This document shows, one piece after another, positions 57,316-64,000 of a stretch of 64,000 nt of DNA. Numbering within the stretch: the first letter of the stretch is position 1; every line of letters begins with the position of its first letter. Made by a program: the position numbers and the translations under genes. This DNA comes from Medicago truncatula (lineage: Eukaryota > Streptophyta > Magnoliopsida > Fabales > Fabaceae), in the NCBI RefSeq assembly GCF_003473485.1, contig NC_053049.1, positions 14,508,001 through 14,572,000 of the forward strand, in the 5' to 3' direction. The notes under the pieces are model-generated. The model had not been told where the DNA came from, searched no databases, and saw only the letters and a list, made by a program, of their open reading frames with translations.

Positions 57316-58842
57316 CCTTAGAGCATATTTTTTGGTCCTCGGCTTCTTGTTTTGATTGGTACCAAAAATACGGTGATGTTGTTGTATTTGATACTACATA
57401 CAAGGTCAATTCTTATGAAATGCCATTTGGGATTTTTGTGGATATGAATAATTATGGAAAGACTATACTTTTTGGATGTGCACTCTTACGGAACGAAATG
57501 GTGTCTGCATTTCGTTGGCTAATGAAGGTAACTATTTCTCAAATATCTTTTTTATTAAAAAAAATATTTGATTATATGTTCCTTTCTGGTATGCATATGC
57601 TTTTATATCTTTGATGAAGAAGCCACCAACGACTATACTAACCAATCAAGATCCATGGATGAAAGAAGCAATCTCAAAAGAGTTTCCATCGAAAAAACAT
57701 AGTTTCTGGATATGGCACATAACTTTCAAGTTTACTTCTTGGTTTAATGCTCTACTTCGAGACAAATATGCAAAATGGTGTTCTGAATTTTATGAGTTGT
57801 ATAAGTTAGAGACATGTGAAGAATTTGAGCACCAATGGCCTTGTTGCTAAGTATAACTTGCAGTCAAATAAACATGTGAAAGGATTGTATGAAATCAGAA
57901 ATTATTGGGCACTCGCATATCTTCGTGATCATTTCTTTGGTGGAATGACAACCACAAGAAGATCGGAGAGTATTAATGTTTTCATTAAAAGATTCATCAA
58001 TTCTCACCCAAGTTTAACTGACTTTGCAAAGCAGGTATGTTGTATTGATCATTATATTAAAACTCGTTAGTTTGGAAGGTATGATGCATTAGTGTTTATT
58101 CCCAAAAATCCATATTAATTCATTTATATTAACTTTAGGTTGATGTAGCAATTGATGATATTAAACAAAAAGAAGACCACGATATAATGTTAGAGAAGTG
58201 CAAAGGATAAAATATGAAGTTGATGTCACCTTTACAAGAGCAAGCTCATAGTGATCTCACTCGTTTTTCTTTTCAAAAGTTTCAAGAGGAGTTTGTGAGG
58301 TCCTCACAATATTCAATTGATCATGAAAATGGTAATGTGTTTGTGGTGCGGTTTTATAAAGATGTTAATAGTAGGAAACATGTAGTGTTTTGGGATGGTA
58401 AGGTAGCTACATGTAGTTGCAAGCTCTTTGAATTTTGGGGGATATTATGTCGTCATATTCTTAGTATTTTTCTTCATAAAGATTGTCATGAAATCCCTTC
58501 TAACTACTTGCCTTCACGGTGGTTGCTTCAAGTATCATACGATGATAATGATGTGGAGTCTCAAGTTAATGTTGTTGGTGAGGAGCAATTACTAGATTGT
58601 AACAATGAACCTCAACCACAACATGTTGTTTATTGTCCTCCAAAATCCAAACCTAAAGGTCGTCCCAAACGACGACGACTTAAAGGGGGAAAAGAGCTAT
58701 CACATAATATGAACACTTGTGGATTATGCAGAGGTTTATGACATAACATTGTCACATGCCCACTTAAGGAAAAGAAGGCAAACAAGAAAAATAAAATTTG
58801 TGACGATCCAAATTTAAATCCAATTCTCCTTCCAAAAGTTTA
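57316..58842 (+). pseudogene. FAR1-related/MULE transposase pseudogene
   Basis: Broken copy of a FAR1-related protein (MULE transposase domain plus SWIM zinc finger). Order: EHIFWS...DWYQKYGDVVVFDTTYK (57320-57405, upstream stops), YEMPFGIFVDMNNYGKTILF and GCALLRNE (57414-57500), KKPPTTILTNQDPWMKEAIS (57614-57673), KHSFWIWHITFKFTSWFNAL, frameshift near 57838, then KHVKGLYEIRNYWALAYLRD and a GGMTTTRRSESIN segment (57857-57985). After a possible intron comes VDVAIDDIKQKEDHDIMLEK, a TAA at 58208, MKLMSPLQEQAHSDLTRFSF, and a SWIM finger CSCKLFEFWGILCRH (about 58412-58456). A TGA at 58739 interrupts a CGLCRG...HNIVTCP zinc knuckle. The FAR1 N-terminal DNA-binding domain is missing. At least three disabling lesions. 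Confidence 0.85.
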
Positions 58843-59526
58843 GGTACACATTTATTATTCATTTTATTTATTAAATTCTCTATATTTCTAATTTTTGTAT
58901 AATTATGTTTATTTGTTACTAATTAAAATTAATTTATTTGGCTATATTGTATGTTCTTTTAATAGGAATATGCATACCACCTGGAGTGGAATTTCTACAA
59001 GTTTTGAAAAGGAGGTTGACTATACAAAGCATGGAATCCTATTTTGTTTTGAAGAGGATTTAATTACACATTTGAAAATTTAGTATTTGATATTTTAATT
59101 GGATATGTTTTATCTTTGAATATTTTAATTTGATATGTTTTATCTTTGGAATTGTTAATTTATTTTCAGTTTATTTGGATATGTTACTAATTATATGCAT
59201 AGGCTTTCAAAAAATGATTAAAAAAAAATCACGTAAAACAAATTTCCTTGAGTAAAATTGCAGGAAAAATTTTTATTAAAAAATGAAGGCATGAATACAA
59301 TGGGGGTGGGACATTCCTGAAATTGGAATCACAAGAAGCTCGCGCGCGTTGTTGCAGTCTAGGTCCTTAAAGGAAAAGAAATTTGCACTATTAAATATAA
59401 CTATTTCTTATTTTAATTAGTTGATTTATTTCCTATTTTAATTGAGGTAAATCAAGTAAGATCTATTCATTTATTATCTATTTAATTTCCTATGTGATTC
59501 CAGCAACACAACATCACTAATAGTCT
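58843..59526. other. Upstream region of protease gene 3
   Basis: AT-rich spacer. A short CTCGCGCGCG motif near 59339 is notable for its CpG content. No gene. Confidence 0.45.
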
Positions 59527-59534
59527 TATAAAAA
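59527..59534 (+). promoter_or_regulatory. TATA box of protease copy 3
   Basis: TATAAAAA in AGTCTTATAAAAACG, 145 bp upstream of the ATG. The same word and AGTCT context precede gene 2. Confidence 0.5.
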
Positions 59535-59671
59535 CGTTTTGAAGAACATACATAAACACACAAACTTAAAATTTTAATCACAAATTAGAACATAGATAAT
59601 TTGCACAAAATAAAAGTGATACCAAATTTTCACAATTCAACATCTCCATCTATCTTTCTCTGATACCAACA

Positions 59672-60971
59672 ATGAGTGCACATTCATTTCTTACACTTCT
59701 TTTCTTTACCATTTTTTGTTTCATTATTTCACTTTCTCATGCTCTAAACAATGGTTTCACTCTTGAACTCATCCATCGCGACTCTTCAAAATCACCATTC
59801 TACCAACCTACACAAAACAAATACGAACGCATTGCCAATGCGGTGCGTCGTTCCATCAACCGTGTCAACCATTTCTACAAATATTCTCTCACTAGTACAC
59901 CTCAATCAACTGTAAACTCTGATAAAGGTGAGTATCTCATGAGTTATTCAATTGGTACTCCACCATTTAAGGTATTTGGCTTTGTTGATACAGGTAGTGA
60001 CCTTGTTTGGCTTCAATGTGAGCCTTGTAAACAATGTTACCCCCAAATCACACCTATATTTGACCCTTCATTATCATCAAGTTACCAAAACATACCTTGC
60101 TTGTCTGACACATGTCATTCTATGAGAACTACCTCTTGTGATGTACGAGGTTTTTGTGAATATACATACTTCTAAGTATATGGATGGATCAATTTCACAA
60201 GGATATCTTAGTGTGGAGACTCTTACATTAGATTCCACCACCGGCTACTCAGTTTCATTTCCTAAAACAATGATAGGATGTGGATATAGAAATACAGGGA
60301 CGTTTCATGGCCCAAGCTCTGGTATAGTTGGCCTTGGAAGTGGACCTATGTCTCTTCCATCTCAATTGGGTACATCAATTGGTGGAAAATTCTCTTATTG
60401 TTTAGGTCCATGGTTGCCTAACTCAACGAGCAAACTCAATTTCGGCGACGCCGCGATAGTATATGGTGATGGGGCTATGACAACTCCTATAGTGAAAAAG
60501 GATGCACAAAGTGGTTACTACTTGACATTAGAAGCATTTAGTGTGGGAAACAAATTAATAGAATTTGGAGGACCTACATATGGTGGTAATGAGGGTAACA
60601 TTTTAATTGATTCTGGTACAACATTCACATTTTTGCCCTATGATGTTTATTATAGATTTGAATCAGCTGTAGCAGAATATATTAATCTGGAGCATGTTGA
60701 GGATCCAAATGGTACATTTAAACTTTGCTATAATGTTGCATATCATGGATTTGAAGCTCCTTTAATCACTGCACATTTTAAAGGTGCAGATATTAAATTG
60801 TATTATATTAGTACCTTTATTAAAGTTTCTGATGGGATTGCATGCTTGGCTTTTATCCCATCTCAAACAGCCATCTTTGGAAACGTGGCTCAACAGAATT
60901 TGTTGGTTGGTTATAATCTTGTTCAAAATACTGTTACATTTAAGCCTGTTGATTGTACCAAGCCATATTGA
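59672..60971 (+). pseudogene. CDR1-like: CDR1-like aspartic protease with a frameshift (copy 3)
   Basis: Third protease copy. The first frame (59672-60175, 167 aa) has a signal peptide (LLFFTIFCFIISLSHA), FTLELIHRDSSKSPFY, and the first catalytic motif DTGSDLVWLQC. It stops at TAA 60173-60175 right in the flap region after CEYTYF. The second half continues in the next frame (from about 60176 to 60971) with DGSISQGYLSVETLTL, FPKTMIGCGY, the second catalytic motif DSGTTFTFLP and a C-terminus FKPVDCTKPY. The junction is offset by one base near 60165-60172, with no splice signals to remove it. Everything else looks undamaged, so the lesion is recent or a base-call error. As written, the encoded protein lacks the second Asp and would be inactive. 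Confidence 0.85.
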
Positions 60972-61288
60972 ATGTAAACTCTTTACTTCATGAATTCATA
61001 ATAAAACATGCATTATAATATTTCATTGGTTGGATGTTATATATTTTGTTCCAGTAACATTTATTCTTTTTATTTTTATTTAAACTTATTTTTTTATTTT
61101 TGCAAATATACCTTATTTTTGTTTAAACTTGCGATTTCCACAATGGTTGAATTATTAAAGACGGTTTAATTTTTTTAAAAAAAATGTTATGTGAACAATT
61201 TTTATTTTTACTTTGAAAGTTAAACAATTTTTAATTGTTTTCCTTATAATATGATTAGTATATATATTTAGATAAAACATATATATAG
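60972..61288. other. 3' flank of protease copy 3
   Basis: AT-rich spacer with no feature recognised. Confidence 0.5.
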
Positions 61289-64000
61289 TGTCATACCCCA
61301 ATTTTGGACCGTTTAAAATCTCTTGTCCGTATTTTAAAATGGTTCACGTTCCCTTTTTACTCGTTTTTTTTTACCATTTAAAATTCGGGTTTCTTGTCTT
61401 TAGTCATTCAAAAAGTTTTTATTTTTACATTTAAATCAACGTTCGCATTTCACAACAATTAAAACCGTCTCACTTTCATTTTATGACGCATTTTTGTTAT
61501 ATAGTCTTTTAGTCGTAACGATCACGTCAAAAAAAGAGAAGGCCTAATCGCATTTTAAAAGGCGTTTTTTTTATTAATCTTTTCAAACAAAATTTCGGCA
61601 GGGAGGATACTTTGAAGTACCTCATGTCGGATTCCGAAGGGACTTTTTATTTTTTTTCTTTCTTTTTTTTTTAAGCTAGTTTTGTTTTTTATTATTTATT
61701 TTCTTTATTTTTATAAAAGTCACTCACGTGACTTCTTTTCTTTCCTTCTCTTTTCTTTTCTTTTTATTTTTTTTTATTTTTATTTTATTTTATTCATTTT
61801 GTTTTTTTATTTATTTATTTATTTATCTGTCAAATCTTTTTCTCCAAGTCTCAGCTGCAGGGGTATTTTTGTCATTTGTTTGTACCAGAGAAACCCTAGT
61901 TTGTCACTATAAAGCCTGTCAATCATTGGGAAATGGGTCAGAGAAAAAATCACTGTACACACAGATCCAACCAGCACTCAATCACAATCAACAAACCCTA
62001 AAACCTTTTCTCTTTCATCTAATTTCAGATCAAATCACCCAAAATCCACAAAAAAAATCATGAACATGAAGAACAGATAAATTCCAGAAGCTCAAATTCG
62101 AAGCTGTTCATCACTAACAGCAACAAATCCAAACCTCACATAACCCCAAACAACAATCACGAAATCAGTTCCAAGCAAACCGAATCAAAACCAAACAGAA
62201 CCGGAGCAAAAGAAAACCATTAGGCCGGAGCAAGCTTGCGCCGAATCGGACCAGAGGGAAAAAGAGATAAACCGAACCAGTTCAAAGAGAGAGAGCTACG
62301 GACCGGAGAGAGAGAATAGAGGTAGTTTTTTGCTCATTTTCTTTGAATGTTCTTTGTTAGATCTAGGCTTGTAGAAGCTTGTTTTCAAAAATCTAAGTTA
62401 GGATTCATACAAAACAAGAAAAAGGATTGTTAAAAACGTAAAAAAAATTTCAAACGGAGGAGTTTTGTAACTCCGGCGCGGCGGCGCCGCCTGTTGGCCG
62501 GCGGCCACCACGCCGGAAAATGCATGGCTCACCGGAGAAGAAGGCTGCAATTGCAGACCTTCTCTCACTAAAAATGTTTAGAGAGAGGGTTTTCTTGTAG
62601 TTATGTGTTTTTTTTTGTTACTGAAGCCTCTTTATACTACTTTTTTTTTGTTGAATCTGGTGCGCGAGTATCTTTAATCTTTCCATACACCTTCAGGTTT
62701 AGGCCATCAGATTTTAGATCTGAAGGCCAATGATAGTTCCTGTCTTGTTTCCTCTATACGCCTTTGTATTTGACTGCACTGTACACTTTTAGTGTCAAAC
62801 GTCAGATCGTAGATCAGACGGTCCCTGTGTTACTGTTTTTTTTTTAGTGTTTATTTCCTTTGTTTTTAAACCGTTGGATCTTAGATCCTATGGCTGTGAT
62901 GAATCCAGGGGTTTGAACTTGGACCATTGATTTAATCCAATGGTCCAGAATTAATCCTGCTGAGCCATTTGTTTATTATTTTTATTTGTTATTGTTTTTA
63001 CTTTTTTTTAAATGCTGTTTTTTTTATTCTTTTTGACATTTTTGTGTCTAAAAAATTCCAAAAAATATTTTTTCACCATTTTAATTTCCTCTAATTTTAA
63101 AAATCCATCCTATTTGTTTCCTTTTATTTTTTGTTTATCTCTTATATGATGATCTTAATTTTTATTTGTCTTAATTCTTGCTTATTACTGCTTATGTCTC
63201 ATTCACCATAATATTTCTTGTGATTACTAACCATTTAATTTTTGTCTTGAATCATAGCATGCACATTTAGTTTTTTCTATCATTTCATTTTGTCGTTGAC
63301 TTAGTGTGTATAAATAGGGAATTGATGTAATTTTATTTCTTGCATTTTATTTTGGCATAAAGGCCTTAGGGTTGTATTTAGGAATTGATGTAATAATGTA
63401 GGTAACACAAGCACCGACACATGCACCGACACTACCACATTTTATTTACCGCTTTCCGTTAGTTTTTACGACGTTACGTTAGTTTTCACCGTTAGTTTAG
63501 AAAAATCATTTTTCACAAAAAAAATCAAATATGTCAAATTCAAAAAAATATTTTTTCTTAGCAACATTTTCCCTTTATTTTCTTAATCAAATTTTTAATC
63601 AATTTTAATTCAACTTCAATCATTTTCAAAATTTAAAATCAATCAACCTCACTCATTTCTTTTATCTCATGCCTTGAGGCCTCTTTCTCTTCTTAAAACC
63701 ATTTTCAAAAAAAAATCTTAAAATCAACCTAACCCACCAAAGAAATTTTTGAGTGGAACTACGTCGGTTTTGATCCCTTTCCCAAAAAGGGTACGTAGGC
63801 AGAGGACTCGTCCTTCCAAATCAAATAAAAATAACCAAAAACATACTTCTTCTCCCTCCATTCTTTCACTTAGATTTTTAGGTAATAATTTTTCAAGTAA
63901 GCAAATGAATTTAGCACAAAATAATCTAGGTAAGCGGTTCCTTCGGAGTACCGAAGTCGTTTAGGGTGCTTAACACCTTCCCTATTCGAAACCAACCCCC
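61289..64000 (+). mobile_element. Long LTR of a Tat/Ogre-like LTR retrotransposon (cut by window end)
   Basis: Starts TGTCATACCCCAATTTTGG, the start I associate with long Ty3-type LTRs in legumes. Near the window end, ACGTCGGTTTTGATCCCTTT, GGTACGTAGGCAGAGGAC, GTAAGCGGTTCCTTCGGAGT and TAGGGTGCTTAACACCTTCC match the usual end region of such LTRs. A TATAAAG word (61908-61914) could start transcription. The interior has a GC-rich island (62465-62530), T-rich tracts and four palindromes (62702-62946). At least 2.7 kb long. No coding domain is in view, and the 3' part is outside the window. Confidence 0.75.
62702..62946. repeat. Four related palindromes inside the LTR
   Basis: Inverted repeats at 62702-62728 (GGCCATCAGAT / ATCTGAAGGCC), 62800-62820 (CGTCAGATC / GATCAGACG), 62871-62893 (CCGTTGGATC / GATCCTATGG) and 62921-62946 (GGACCATTGAT / ATCCAATGGTCC). 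The first three share the centre AGAT(C)xTAGATC. Confidence 0.85.

Noticed and set aside
61682..62063. Phe/Leu-rich frames of 76-111 codons
   Set aside because: Low-complexity T-rich LTR sequence.
1..64000. CRISPR arrays, bacterial operons, organelle insertions or rRNA
   Set aside because: No regular spaced direct repeats, no operon-like gene packing, no rRNA-like sequence seen.

Overview
This is plant nuclear DNA, most likely from a legume of the Medicago type. It is AT-rich, its genes have short exons and AT-rich introns, and its mobile elements are plant types: MULE, hAT-like MITEs, L1-type LINEs, tRNA-derived SINEs and a long Tat/Ogre-like LTR. The genus call is inference from style and families. 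No bacterial, organellar or CRISPR feature is visible.

The left half carries an annexin cluster. One annexin of the ANN4 type is on the + strand (6622-10191). Three ANN8-like paralogues are on the - strand (10903-13081, 25531-27248, 32570-34144). All four have six coding exons with matching intron phases and encode 313-314 residues. The ANN4-type copy has lost the Ca2+-binding loop residues of repeats 1 and 4. The three - strand copies share a rare GC-AG third intron. Two extra annexin first exons (30230-30302 and 34858-34927) have intact start codons and phase-1 donors but no body of their own. They sit upstream of copies three and four and could be alternative first exons.

Between annexin copies two and three lies a structurally complete MULE (15388-20776). 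It has about 102-bp terminal inverted repeats, a three-exon MURA-like transposase, and a small two-exon GRF-zinc-finger gene on the opposite strand. It inserted into an AAT microsatellite, itself inside older retroelement debris.

The right half carries three CDR1-like secreted aspartic proteases (41722-43041, 50652-51971, 59672-60971). The first two are intact single-exon genes. The third has a frameshift between its two catalytic aspartates. A tRNA-Arg(ACG) gene lies at 40179-40251. A broken FAR1-like transposase (about 57316-58842) lies between proteases two and three. A long LTR starts at 61289 and runs off the window.

The rest is mostly transposon sediment: LINE remnants, two SINE families, three large palindromic MITEs, two hAT-type MITEs with 8-bp target duplications, and several dispersed palindromic motifs. 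The most unusual of these are repeated 20-bp palindromes of the type TTCGGATTATATAATCCGAA, GTTAAC-centred palindromes whose arms vary but stay complementary, and four related palindromes inside the long LTR.
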